Shown here one piece after another: positions 35,065 through 43,804 of a stretch of DNA of 64,000 bases (position 1 is its first letter; each line of letters opens with the position of its first letter). The notes under the pieces were generated by a model. The model made no database searches and was not told the origin of the DNA. It saw only the letters and a program-made list of their open reading frames with translations. Source of the DNA: Candidatus Endomicrobiellum devescovinae (GTDB lineage Bacteria; Elusimicrobiota; Endomicrobiia; Endomicrobiales; Endomicrobiaceae); assembly GCA_031267795.1 (NCBI GenBank), contig JAIRYK010000006.1, forward strand, positions 1 through 64,000. The letters are read 5' to 3'. Made by a program: the position numbers and the translations under genes.

Positions 35065-35748
35065 TTACATATTTTTATTGCCGTTATATTGGGAAATTGG
35101 CACCCCTCCCCCCCCCCCGCACCCCAATTTATTTAAGTCATCTTGTCTAAAATTGCCTTGTAAGTATTTTTTGCCGTATATAGCACTTGTTAACAAATTG
35201 GTAGTTATGCTCCAATCATTACAATTCTTCCCTCTATTAGTGTGTAAATTTACATCGGGGAATACGACAATACAATTTTCACTTAGATATGGTAAAACCA
35301 TCAAGAAATCTAATATTTCTCCTGGATTTACATGCCTCGTATCAATTAAACAAAAATCTATCTCATTGCCGATTTCTTGAATAAATTTTAAAGCTAGTCC
35401 CCCTGTATACAATTTCCATTTTTCTTTTAGGTAAGAGTAGTTATCCACAAAATATCCAGTTTTATGGTATTTTTCAAACTCTCTATACCAATAATCAAGG
35501 TAATCTATAGAATATAATTTTGAGGATTGCATATCTTTTATTGCGTTCAGTATTACAATAGAAGAACCTCCTGCACTAACACCTATTTCTAACAATTTCT
35601 TAGGTTTATTTCTTAAAATTAAAGCATTTAAATATTCTCTTTCGTATTGTGTCATTTCAGATATTTGCGTAAATGCGTTATTTAAAGTATTTAAATGTTG
35701 TGTTTCATTTTGTGTGGGAATTAGAAATTCTATATTAGAAGTGTTCAT
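35065..35748 (-). CDS. Class I SAM-dependent methyltransferase, truncated in present G11 state
   Basis: The 227-residue product has the SAM motif KLLEIGVSAGGSSIVIL and the later DFCLIDTRH, as in the Methyltransf_24/CmcI-like group that often modify sugars in surface-glycan clusters. AAAGAGG precedes the ATG. Near the 3' end an 11-G tract puts the ribosome into a frame that stops 12 codons later (VPISQYNGNKNM). With ten G the frame runs on for about 100 residues. The gene follows the GT8 remnant by 14 bases, so a role in glycan decoration is likely. It may be off, or active as the short form, in this copy. Confidence 0.8.
   Translation of the reverse strand: MNTSNIEFLIPTQNETQHLNTLNNAFTQISEMTQYEREYLNALILRNKPKKLLEIGVSAGGSSIVILNAIKDMQSSKLYSIDYLDYWYREFEKYHKTGYFVDNYSYLKEKWKLYTGGLALKFIQEIGNEIDFCLIDTRHVNPGEILDFLMVLPYLSENCIVVFPDVNLHTNRGKNCNDWSITTNLLTSAIYGKKYLQGNFRQDDLNKLGCGGGGGVPISQYNGNKNM
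35108..35118 (-). repeat. Homopolymer G11 tract (phase-variation switch candidate)
   Basis: Eleven consecutive C on the plus strand, G in the coding strand of the methyltransferase. The tract sits exactly between the catalytic part and a C-terminal part that is one base out of frame. Loss of one G or gain of two restores a 329-codon frame. Confidence 0.85.
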
Positions 35749-35762
35749 AAGCTACCTCTTTA

Positions 35763-36577
35763 CTATTTATTTCTTGATGCGATTCTACAATAGATAATAT
35801 CCAAAATCCTGCTATAATACTTTTTTTTCAAAAAAAACAATGGCTGTTTTCGTAAAAATTTTATAATATATTTTACATAAGCCTTAGCCTTTTCTGATTT
35901 AGAATTTATTCTCCACGGATTTTGATCTGTATATTTCCAATATATCTCTTTAAACGTACGTGGATGCAAGCATGTCGGCTCCCATGGCTTACTACCGCCA
36001 AAATGAACCACAATCGTCTTATCTGAAAATAGCTTGCTATTATAGCAATTATAATCTTCAGATAAGAGCATAATTCTGTCTTCTGTTATAGCATTTAGAA
36101 TATCTTGATCTCCAAATTTAAGCTCAAAAATATTAGGGTGTGTTTTTGAATAATTTTTCCATTTATTATAAAAATCAAAATCTCTCAGTTCTTTTAAATT
36201 CAAAAACATAAACCCGGAATTAAAATAGGTATCTTTGTAATCTTTATACAATTTGTCTCTAACAGCTGCTAACAGATAATTATTTATGTCTATTTCCCAT
36301 ATATGTTTAATATCTGCATTTAGTACTATATCACAATCTAAATAAATAATTCTGCTGACTTCTTTCGGCAACATTTTAGTTGCCATCAGTCTATTATATC
36401 CTGCAATAGTAATATTTGCCGGCAGTTTAGGTAATCCATCAAATTCACTTGTATCAATTTCTAAAAATGTATCTTATTTTCATCAGAATGTAATTTATGA
36501 TTTTGTAAAATGGATATGATTGTAGTAGCGCAATATTTGGCATATTTTTCGTCCAATCCAAAAAGAACATTGATCAT
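35763..36577 (-). pseudogene. GT8-family glycosyltransferase, broken by an internal deletion/frameshift
   Basis: From an ATG at 36577 (AAGGA upstream) the frame reads INVLFGLDEKYAKYCATTI, a typical GT8 start, and stops at a TAG near 36465. The adjacent frame then gives IDTSEFDGLPKLPANITIAG and all later GT8 parts: YLDCDIVLNADIKHIWEI (DxD motif), FNSGFMFLNLKEL, KFGDQDILNAI and VHFGGSKPW. About 40-50 codons normally lying between are missing, so this looks like a deletion rather than a single-base slip. A protein from the ATG at 36386 (207 residues) would lack the nucleotide-binding N-terminus. Such enzymes transfer glucose or galactose to LPS or other surface glycans. Confidence 0.8.
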
Positions 36578-36864
36578 CTTTTTTGATCCTTAGCTCAATT
36601 ATTTTTATTCAATACTTTTCGCATTTTTAATGGGAATATTTTCTCTAAGATAAGTCCACTCTTTTAACAACATTAAAATTAAAATCATCAACATATTGCT
36701 TGCAGTATTCTATAATTTTACCGAATCATACTCTTAAAAACTATAATTCTTTTTCTCATGGAATTCTCCTATAAGGTGGAGTATTTTTTCAATCAAAAAC
36801 CTTAATTTAAGAATCCTAATTTTTATTTATTCCACCCCCTGCTAACCATTTTCAAGATTTTTAC
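36578..36864. other. Gene-poor stretch with possible glycosyltransferase debris
   Basis: On the minus strand a good ribosome site (TAGGAG) precedes an ATG near 36761 that gives only 13 codons (MRKRIIVFKSMIR). Short open bits follow in other frames. The start resembles the first residues of some surface-glycan enzymes, but too little remains to name it. Confidence 0.3.
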
Positions 36865-37188
36865 TTATATTTTATGTTGTCCATCGTAGATTACAATATA
36901 TTTTTTTTCAATTTCTTTTTTAAAATTAGTTGGCAAGCTATTAAACTCCAAAACGTCTATTAAAAAAGGTATATTGCTTTCTTGGAAAGCTTCTCTAAGT
37001 GCAAAGATGTCATGGTTATCTTGTCCAAAGTCTTTAATTGCTAAATCCAAATCGCTGCCGTTGTGAACATTGTTGGCATCGTACCCGACTCTACTTCCAT
37101 ACGCCCAGACAATAGCTTTCGGATACAATTTTTTTATAATTGACCGCAACTCTTTTAACGATTTATTATCTATAAAAATATCATTCAT
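36865..37188 (-). CDS. Minimal nucleotidyltransferase (MNT) antitoxin of a HEPN-MNT module
   Basis: The 107-residue protein has the nucleotidyltransferase motif YGSRVGYDANNVHNGSDLDL (G-S then D-x-D) and a later Asp in FLIDVLEF. In studied pairs the MNT protein adds AMP residues to the HEPN toxin and so silences it. The start overlaps the HEPN gene by eight bases, the standard operon order (HEPN first). It is of HI0073 type. Confidence 0.88.
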   Translation of the reverse strand: MNDIFIDNKSLKELRSIIKKLYPKAIVWAYGSRVGYDANNVHNGSDLDLAIKDFGQDNHDIFALREAFQESNIPFLIDVLEFNSLPTNFKKEIEKKYIVIYDGQHKI

Positions 37189-37597
37189 TATCTATAGCTT
37201 TCTTAAGATTTTGCGCATCTTTTATGAAATCTTTAATAAAAGACAAAGTTTCTTGTGCAAATTTCTGTCCGTAATCATGAGCTGTATTGTTTCTGTTATC
37301 TCTATATTTTAACCATCTTTCCACTTCATCTTGAGATAATAATCCATATCTAGCAGCACTACGGAACAAGTCTTTGAAAACCAAAGTATCAGCTGATTTT
37401 TTTGTAGGAAAATATGGAGTTATTTTCTTCCTTAAAAGTTTGCCACTTTGTTCTAAAGTCATTTCAAATGCTTTCACCAAAGCATTGCGATACATTTCAT
37501 AATCTATACTCCCTTCTTTGCTTTTCATCAATAATTCATAAGATTTTTCAAGCGTTGCTATGCATCTTTCTAAAAATTCAGTATTGATTTCGCTCAT
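37181..37597 (-). CDS. HEPN domain protein (HI0074 type), putative RNase toxin
   Basis: The 138-residue all-helical protein belongs to the nucleotidyltransferase substrate-binding group. It contains the R-x4-H motif as RNNTAH (within RDNRNNTAHDYG), the signature of HEPN ribonucleases. It would be a tRNA- or mRNA-damaging toxin neutralised by the adjacent MNT protein. AAGGAG precedes the ATG, and the gene begins nine bases after recN, so the module rides on a housekeeping DNA-repair transcript. Toxicity is inferred from the family, not shown. Confidence 0.88.
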   Translation of the reverse strand: MSEINTEFLERCIATLEKSYELLMKSKEGSIDYEMYRNALVKAFEMTLEQSGKLLRKKITPYFPTKKSADTLVFKDLFRSAARYGLLSQDEVERWLKYRDNRNNTAHDYGQKFAQETLSFIKDFIKDAQNLKKAIDNE

Positions 37598-37606
37598 TGC
37601 AACTCC

Positions 37607-39280
37607 TTATTTACTACAAAACACTTGAGAATTAGTTATTAAATTTCTTGCATGGTCTAAAGCTGCTTTTGATATTTTTTCACCTGATACCATTCTGGCA
37701 ATTTCTTCAATATGTTCGCATTCTTTTAAAACTTTAGCTCTTGTGTATGTTCTTGAATTTTCTATTTCTTTATAAATTTTAATGTGCGTTTTGGCAAAAG
37801 AAGCAACCTGCACAAGATGCGTTATAGAAAATACTTGCTTTCTTTTAGCAAGCTCTGCAAGTTTTTCACCAATTTTTTCTCCTGTTTTTCCGCCAGTGCC
37901 TGTATCAATTTCATCAAATACTGAAGTTTGATAGTTGTGAATTTTTGTAGATAATTCTATTGCAAGCAAAACTCTTGAAAGTTCGCCGCCTGAGGCAGTA
38001 CTTCTCAAAGGAAGAATTTTCTCACCTTTATTGGCACAAAACATGAACTCTGCAACATCGTATCCGTTAGCCGAAGGTTCTTTTTTCTCAAATTTAACTT
38101 CAAACACAGCATTTTTTACTTCCAATTCCAAAAGTTTATCTTGAACAGATTTTGAAAAAACTTTGGCTGTTTTTTGTCTTTTTAAGCTTATTGCTTCGCA
38201 GACTTCTAACAAGTGTTTTGTATTTTCTTCAAGCTCTTTTTTAAATCTATCGGAATTTTCTTTATAACCACTTAAGGAGTTGAGTTCATAAACAATTTTA
38301 TCTTTGTATTTAATAATTTCTTCTATTGTATTGCCATATTTTTTCTTTAACTTTTTTATAAGTTCCGCCCGCTCAAGTGAAGCGTTTAATCTTTCAGGGT
38401 CTAAGCTTGTCTTTGAAAGTATATTTTCAACTTCTCTATACGCTTCTTCAGCCTGATAATACGATTGCTCAATTAATGATAATGTCTCAGAAGCGTCTTC
38501 ACCGTAAGAATTTATCAACTCTATACTCTTTTTAGCTTTTAGAATACCGTCTAAAACCGCATTGTCTGACGAATATAATATAGCTATTACTTCTTTAGAT
38601 AAAGAAGTAATTTTCTCGGCATTTTTTAATTTAGGAAGTTCTGCTTCAAGTTTTTCATCTTCGCCAAGTTCAAGTCTCGCATCGTCAATCTCTTTAATTT
38701 GGAAAAAATACAAATCAATTTTTCTTGCTCTTTCTGCATCAGAGAGATTCACAGCCTCAATCTTTGATTCTAAATCTTTAACTTTATCATATAAATCAGC
38801 TGATTTTTTTAGCAAAGGTTTTAAGTCTTCAACTTCATTATCTAATATTTCTAGCTGAGAATCTAAATCAAGAAGAGAATGCTTTTCATTTTGTCCGTGA
38901 AAATCTATGAGCAGCTCTCCAATAGAAGCAAGAGCCGATATGCTAACTTGCGAATCATTTATAAAAGCTTTGCTTTTTCCAGTATTTTCTATGGTTCTGC
39001 GGATTAGAATTATATTGTCGTCAAAAGGTATTGAAAAATTATTTAAAAACTCTGCTATCTTATCGCTTTTAGTTTCAAAAGAGGCGCTAATTGTGCATAC
39101 AGAACAACCTGCGCGTATAAGAGCTAAATCTGCTCTAGCTCCAGTAAGAAGCTCCATAGATTTTATTAATATAGATTTCCCAGATCCAGTCTCTCCACTG
39201 ATCACTGTAAATCCGCTTGAAAAATCTATACTTAAATCCTCAATCAAAGCAAAATTCTTAACTGACAGAGAGGACAACAT
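37607..39280 (-). CDS. recN: DNA repair protein RecN
   Basis: The 557-residue SMC-like ATPase has Walker A GETGSGKSILIKSMELL, a long coiled coil in the middle, the signature TASGGELSRVLLAIELS and Walker B SVFDEIDTGTGG. It acts early in double-strand break repair. The ATG at 39280 overlaps the nadK stop (TAATG). nadK-recN adjacency is widespread. Confidence 0.96.
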   Translation of the reverse strand: MLSSLSVKNFALIEDLSIDFSSGFTVISGETGSGKSILIKSMELLTGARADLALIRAGCSVCTISASFETKSDKIAEFLNNFSIPFDDNIILIRRTIENTGKSKAFINDSQVSISALASIGELLIDFHGQNEKHSLLDLDSQLEILDNEVEDLKPLLKKSADLYDKVKDLESKIEAVNLSDAERARKIDLYFFQIKEIDDARLELGEDEKLEAELPKLKNAEKITSLSKEVIAILYSSDNAVLDGILKAKKSIELINSYGEDASETLSLIEQSYYQAEEAYREVENILSKTSLDPERLNASLERAELIKKLKKKYGNTIEEIIKYKDKIVYELNSLSGYKENSDRFKKELEENTKHLLEVCEAISLKRQKTAKVFSKSVQDKLLELEVKNAVFEVKFEKKEPSANGYDVAEFMFCANKGEKILPLRSTASGGELSRVLLAIELSTKIHNYQTSVFDEIDTGTGGKTGEKIGEKLAELAKRKQVFSITHLVQVASFAKTHIKIYKEIENSRTYTRAKVLKECEHIEEIARMVSGEKISKAALDHARNLITNSQVFCSK

Positions 39281-40101
39281 TAAATACTCCAATGCAATTT
39301 TGTCTTTAAAGTCTCAAAATAAGATTTACTACGGTTTTTTATAAGCTTTAATGGTTTTTTATAGAGATAAAACTTTACTACAGAGCCGTTAGGCAAAGTG
39401 TAATTCTCCTGACCATCTATTGATATCATAATTTTTCCTGCCCCGTATTTATTTTTGGCAGTAAAAGAGACGCAACTTTTGTCAGATAATATCATAGGTC
39501 TTTGAGTTAATGTGTGTGGAGAAATGGGAGTAAGAATAAATACTGGAATATTGGGATAAACTATAGGACCAGAAGCGGCAAGCGAATAAGCCGTTGAGCC
39601 TGTTGGCGTAGATATAATCATTCCGTCGCATTTATATTCCGCCGTAAAATCTTTATCTATGTTTACGTCAACAGTTATAAGTTTTCCACCAGCTAAAGAA
39701 CGAACCACACAGTCGTTTGCAGAGATTGTTCTTACTTTTTTGCCATTGTATTCAAATTCAACAGACAATAAGATTCTCTTTTCTATCTTAAAACCAGAAG
39801 AAAGCAAATTTTTTAAGAACTCAAAAACTTCATTTGCGTCAGTATCGGTTAGAAATCCAAGAGAGCCAAGATTTATGCCTTTTATCGGAACTGACAACGG
39901 CGAAAATGTCCTTATAACTTTTAGCATTGTTCCATCACCGCCGACAGACAATATAAAATCAAATTTTTTAGGTCTTACTGAAATAGAGTCACTTAAAAAT
40001 ACTTTGCACTTGTTATTTTTAAGCCATGTCGCAATTTCAAGTGCAAGTTTTTTAGCGTTTGCTTTAGATTTGTTATAAATAACGCCGGCATTATATTTCA
40101 T
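39280..40101 (-). CDS. nadK: NAD kinase
   Basis: The 273-residue enzyme phosphorylates NAD to NADP. GGDGTMLKVIR and STPTGSTAYSLAASGP are the conserved loops. No ribosome binding site precedes the ATG; instead TATAAT ends six bases before it, so the message may lack a leader. It shares a 118-base divergent control region with pbp1A. Confidence 0.95.
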   Translation of the reverse strand: MKYNAGVIYNKSKANAKKLALEIATWLKNNKCKVFLSDSISVRPKKFDFILSVGGDGTMLKVIRTFSPLSVPIKGINLGSLGFLTDTDANEVFEFLKNLLSSGFKIEKRILLSVEFEYNGKKVRTISANDCVVRSLAGGKLITVDVNIDKDFTAEYKCDGMIISTPTGSTAYSLAASGPIVYPNIPVFILTPISPHTLTQRPMILSDKSCVSFTAKNKYGAGKIMISIDGQENYTLPNGSVVKFYLYKKPLKLIKNRSKSYFETLKTKLHWSI

Positions 40102-40107
40102 GTGGTT

Positions 40108-40137
40108 ATTATAATATTTTAGCAGAAACTTTTACAA
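40108..40137 (-). promoter_or_regulatory. Putative promoter of nadK giving a leaderless transcript
   Basis: On the minus strand TTGTAA (40137-40132), 18 bases, then TATAAT (40113-40108). The ATG of nadK is only six bases further, so transcription would begin at or next to the start codon. Confidence 0.55.
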
Positions 40138-40180
40138 TCGTAGGACACGTAAATAAGCCTGAAAACCGTTTTTGCTGCTA

Positions 40181-40209
40181 TTGAAACAATCTGCATTTTA
40201 AAATATAAT
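40181..40209 (+). promoter_or_regulatory. Sigma-70 promoter of pbp1A, near-leaderless
   Basis: TTGAAA (40181-40186), a 17-base spacer and TATAAT (40204-40209). The ATG is at 40220, so the 5' leader should be about 0-5 bases and carries no ribosome binding site. Confidence 0.75.
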
Positions 40210-40219
40210 TCTTTACATT

Positions 40220-42352
40220 ATGAGATATCCGCTTAAATTAAAAAAAAACACCTTTTCTAGGTTTATCTTTATCACGGTATTTTCTGCACTAGCTATAATC
40301 GTCTGCGGTAAAATTATTTCAGATTTTATAGACAACCTCCCATCAATACAACAGCTGGGAGACTACACGCCTAATTTATCAACGAAAATTTATGATAAAG
40401 ATAATAACTTAATAGCTGAGCTTTTCACGGAAAGACGCACTCTCGCTGCTATAAATGATATACCGGCAAATTTACAAAATGCGTTTATTTCAATTGAAGA
40501 TAATGATTTTTTCAAACACTGGGGAATTTCAACAAAAGGCATAATAAGGGCTTTCTCAAGGATGTTATTAAAAGGAAGGGCTGCCGAAGGCGGGTCCACA
40601 ATTACTCAGCAATTAGCAAAAACTATATTTTTGACTCGCGAAAAAACTATAGTAAGAAAAATTAAAGAAGCTTTGCTTACCATACAACTTGAAAAAAATT
40701 ATTCAAAAAACGAAATTTTACAATTTTACATAAACCAAATTTATTTCGGCAGCGGAGCACACGGAGTACAGGCAGCGGCAAAAATATATTTCAATAAAGA
40801 CATAAAAGACTTAAATCTGGCAGAATGCACCATGCTTGCAGCAATACCTAAATCACCAAATTATTATAATCCCTTTAAAAACGCAAAAGCCGCTCTTTTA
40901 AGAAGGAATCTAGTTCTATCAAGAATGAGGCAGCTTGGTTATATAACACAAGAGCAAGAGAAAGAAGCTATTGAAACGCCTTTGCCTGTACAAGATACTT
41001 CGCTAAAAGAAGAAAAAGGACATTATTTTGTGGAAGCTTTAAGGCTTATCCTTGAACCAAAATATGGAACAAACGTTTTGTTTAGGGACGGTTTATCAAT
41101 TTATACTACTCTGGATATGCAGGCGCAAACAGCAGCTGAAAAAATAATTGAACAATCTCTCAGTGATTTTGATAAAGGTAAAACTGGTTTTTTTAAGAGA
41201 ACAAAACAAGTGCCAGTTAAAGTTCAGGGCGCTCTTATAGCAGTAGATCCAAAAAATGGTGCAATTAGAGCAATGGTTGGCGGTCGCAGTTTTAAAGAGT
41301 CACAGTTTAACAGAGCAACTCAAGCTAAAAGACAAGCGGGCTCGGCTTTCAAACCGTTTGTATATCTCACAGCAATCCAACAAGGGTTTACGCCTGCGTC
41401 CACGCTTGAAGACAAGCCTTTGGTTTTTGTGTATAACAGAGGTTCTTGGGATTTAGTTTCAAGAGATATAACTTATCTTGAAATAATAGCCGAAAATGTT
41501 TCTGAAGATGATTTAATTGACACAAACAAAGTTTGGGCTCCAAAAAATTACAGTAAAAAATTTAGAGGAGAAGTAACTTTAAGAACGGCTTTGGCATTAT
41601 CAATAAATACTTGTGCGGTTGAGTTGATAATGAAAACAACCCCTGTAAAAGTTATTGAAGCAGCAAAAAATCTTGGTATAAAAACTCCTCTTATAAACTC
41701 CTATTCTCTTGCACTTGGAGCAAGTGACGTTATTCTTGAACAAATGGTCTCGGCTTTTGCAGTTTTTGCTTCAGGAGGAATTAAAACAACACCTTACATA
41801 ATAACGCGAATACTTGATAAAGATGGAAAAGTATTGGAAGAAAACATTCCAGAACAAGAAGAAGTTCTATCCCCTCAAGTATGCTTTATTTTAACCAATA
41901 TGCTTAAAGCTGTTGTTGAAAAAGGAAGCGGTTGGTATGCCCAAAATTTAGGAAGACCTTGCGCAGGAAAAACCGGAACCACAAACGATGGAAGTGACGC
42001 TTGGTTTGTTGGATATACCCCTCAACTTGTTGCAGGCGTTTGGATTGGATATGACAATCGTTCAATGCCTCTGGGTGATAGAGTTACTGGAGGAGGTCTC
42101 GCATGCCCCCTATGGACTAAATTTATGAAAGAAGCACTTGAAGGAAAGCCTGTATTAGATTTTAAACAGCCCGATGGTATAGAATGGGCGCTTATTGACC
42201 CAAGCACGGGTCTTTTGGCGTTAAGTAAAACGCCTGGATCATTTTTAGAAGCGTTCAGACAAGGAACTGCTCCTACTCAATATTATAATCAATCAATTAA
42301 TAATTCCGACGACCAAAAAAAGCAGGATTTGGGTATAGAAGAAGGATTCTAG
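40220..42352 (+). CDS. Class A penicillin-binding protein 1A
   Basis: The 710-residue bifunctional murein synthase has one N-terminal membrane anchor, a GT51 glycosyltransferase domain (AFISIEDNDFFKHWG with catalytic Glu; GGSTITQQLAKTIFL) and a transpeptidase domain with the three motifs GSAFKPF (active Ser), SINTCA and KTGTTND. It polymerises and crosslinks peptidoglycan at the outer face of the inner membrane. An inserted segment lies between the domains, as in other PBP1A proteins. It converges with rng, four bases beyond its stop. Confidence 0.95.
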   Translation: MRYPLKLKKNTFSRFIFITVFSALAIIVCGKIISDFIDNLPSIQQLGDYTPNLSTKIYDKDNNLIAELFTERRTLAAINDIPANLQNAFISIEDNDFFKHWGISTKGIIRAFSRMLLKGRAAEGGSTITQQLAKTIFLTREKTIVRKIKEALLTIQLEKNYSKNEILQFYINQIYFGSGAHGVQAAAKIYFNKDIKDLNLAECTMLAAIPKSPNYYNPFKNAKAALLRRNLVLSRMRQLGYITQEQEKEAIETPLPVQDTSLKEEKGHYFVEALRLILEPKYGTNVLFRDGLSIYTTLDMQAQTAAEKIIEQSLSDFDKGKTGFFKRTKQVPVKVQGALIAVDPKNGAIRAMVGGRSFKESQFNRATQAKRQAGSAFKPFVYLTAIQQGFTPASTLEDKPLVFVYNRGSWDLVSRDITYLEIIAENVSEDDLIDTNKVWAPKNYSKKFRGEVTLRTALALSINTCAVELIMKTTPVKVIEAAKNLGIKTPLINSYSLALGASDVILEQMVSAFAVFASGGIKTTPYIITRILDKDGKVLEENIPEQEEVLSPQVCFILTNMLKAVVEKGSGWYAQNLGRPCAGKTGTTNDGSDAWFVGYTPQLVAGVWIGYDNRSMPLGDRVTGGGLACPLWTKFMKEALEGKPVLDFKQPDGIEWALIDPSTGLLALSKTPGSFLEAFRQGTAPTQYYNQSINNSDDQKKQDLGIEEGF

Positions 42353-42356
42353 AAGA

Positions 42357-43784
42357 TTATTCAAAAATTATTTGGTACTCTTCTCTATCTATTTCCTGAC
42401 TTGTTTTTATTTCAAACTCTGCATTAAACAACTCTTTTAGTCTGGACTTTCTTTCTTTGAAATAATCTACAATATCAGGGTGAAGATTTATTCTTATTTT
42501 GCCGCGATATTCGTCAAACTTTAATTGTTCTATTTCATCACAAACATTTATAAAAATAGATTCTTTTGACAAAACAAGCCCTAACCCTTTGCATATAGGG
42601 CATGTATCGCCAAGTAAAGAAAACAAAGATTCTCTTTTTCTTTGTCTTGTCATTTCTATAAGCCCGAGTTTTGTTATAGGCCATATTTTTATTTTCGCTT
42701 TATCACCTTTAGTCGCCTCGCGTAGTTTTTCCAAAATTTTCTGACGGTTAGCGGCTTTTTTCATATCTATAAAATCTATAACTATAATTCCGCCTATGTT
42801 CCTGAGTCTGAGCTGTCTTGCTATTTCAGATGCCGCTTCAATATTTGTAACTGTAGCCGTGTCTTCTTGAGAAGTCTTTGCCGTAAACTTTCCACTATTT
42901 ACATCTATAGCGCAAAGAGATTCCGCTTCTTGTATAATCAGGTATCCTCCTGATTGAAGCTTTGTTTTATTTGAACGAAGCCTTTTAATTTCTTCTTCAA
43001 TACCATAAGCCTTAAATATAGGAACATTTCCGTCATATAAAACTATTCTGTTAAGCAATTCTGGAGAAACTATTTTTACAAACTCAGTTACATCTCTGAA
43101 TTCCCTAGTAGAGTCTATATGCATAAGGCTTACATTATCCGAAAAATAATCTCTTATGGTCTGGAAAACAACTCCTAAATCCTTATGTATAAGACTCATT
43201 GGCTTAGCGTCGTTAAACCTTGAAACAATAGACGCCCAAAGCCTTGTCAAATACTTTATCTCATTTCTAATTTCATACTCATCGGCGTCTTCAGCTTCTG
43301 TTCTTACAATTATACCGCCAGGAATATCTTTTTTTATTTCAGTAATAATACTTTTTAATCTATCGTGTTCTTTTTCATCTCCGATATTTTTTGATACACC
43401 TATATTATTGCTAAAGGGCATGTACACAAGCAATCTTCCAGGTAAAGAAATGTCCATTGTAACTTTAGGACCTTTGGTACTGATAGGCTCTTTATAAACC
43501 TGAACCATCACGTCCTGCCCTACTTTAATCATATTTTCTATATTTTTTTCTTTCAGCTGAGCAATTATATCGTCAACTCCTAGATAAGCACTTTTGCCGA
43601 AACCTATATCAATAAAAGCAGAACCTAGTGCAGGCACGATATTTTGCACAGAGCCTTTATATATATTGTTTAAAATTTTTTCTGACTCTCTTCTCTCAAT
43701 AAACAAGTCAAAAAGCTTGCCGTCTTCAAGCACTGCAACTTTTATCTCTTCAAAAGTTCTGTTTACTACTATTTCTTTATTCAC
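42357..43784 (-). CDS. rng: Ribonuclease G/E family endoribonuclease
   Basis: The 475-residue protein has the N-terminal S1-containing part (NIYKGSVQNIVPALGSAFID), the DNase-I-like catalytic core with the metal-binding AIDVNSGKF and IVIDFIDMK, and the zinc-link cysteines in CPICKGLG. It lacks the long C-terminal scaffold of RNase E, so RNase G is the better label. The start is a GTG with AAAGG upstream. It follows the radical SAM gene by 20 bases, a common pairing. Confidence 0.94.
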   Translation of the reverse strand: MNKEIVVNRTFEEIKVAVLEDGKLFDLFIERRESEKILNNIYKGSVQNIVPALGSAFIDIGFGKSAYLGVDDIIAQLKEKNIENMIKVGQDVMVQVYKEPISTKGPKVTMDISLPGRLLVYMPFSNNIGVSKNIGDEKEHDRLKSIITEIKKDIPGGIIVRTEAEDADEYEIRNEIKYLTRLWASIVSRFNDAKPMSLIHKDLGVVFQTIRDYFSDNVSLMHIDSTREFRDVTEFVKIVSPELLNRIVLYDGNVPIFKAYGIEEEIKRLRSNKTKLQSGGYLIIQEAESLCAIDVNSGKFTAKTSQEDTATVTNIEAASEIARQLRLRNIGGIIVIDFIDMKKAANRQKILEKLREATKGDKAKIKIWPITKLGLIEMTRQRKRESLFSLLGDTCPICKGLGLVLSKESIFINVCDEIEQLKFDEYRGKIRINLHPDIVDYFKERKSRLKELFNAEFEIKTSQEIDREEYQIIFE

Positions 43785-43804
43785 CTTTTTCCTACTTCAA
43801 CGAA

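Noticed and set aside
41256-41456. Plus-strand 66-codon frame within pbp1A
   Set aside because: It lies wholly inside the transpeptidase domain in another frame with no start signal.
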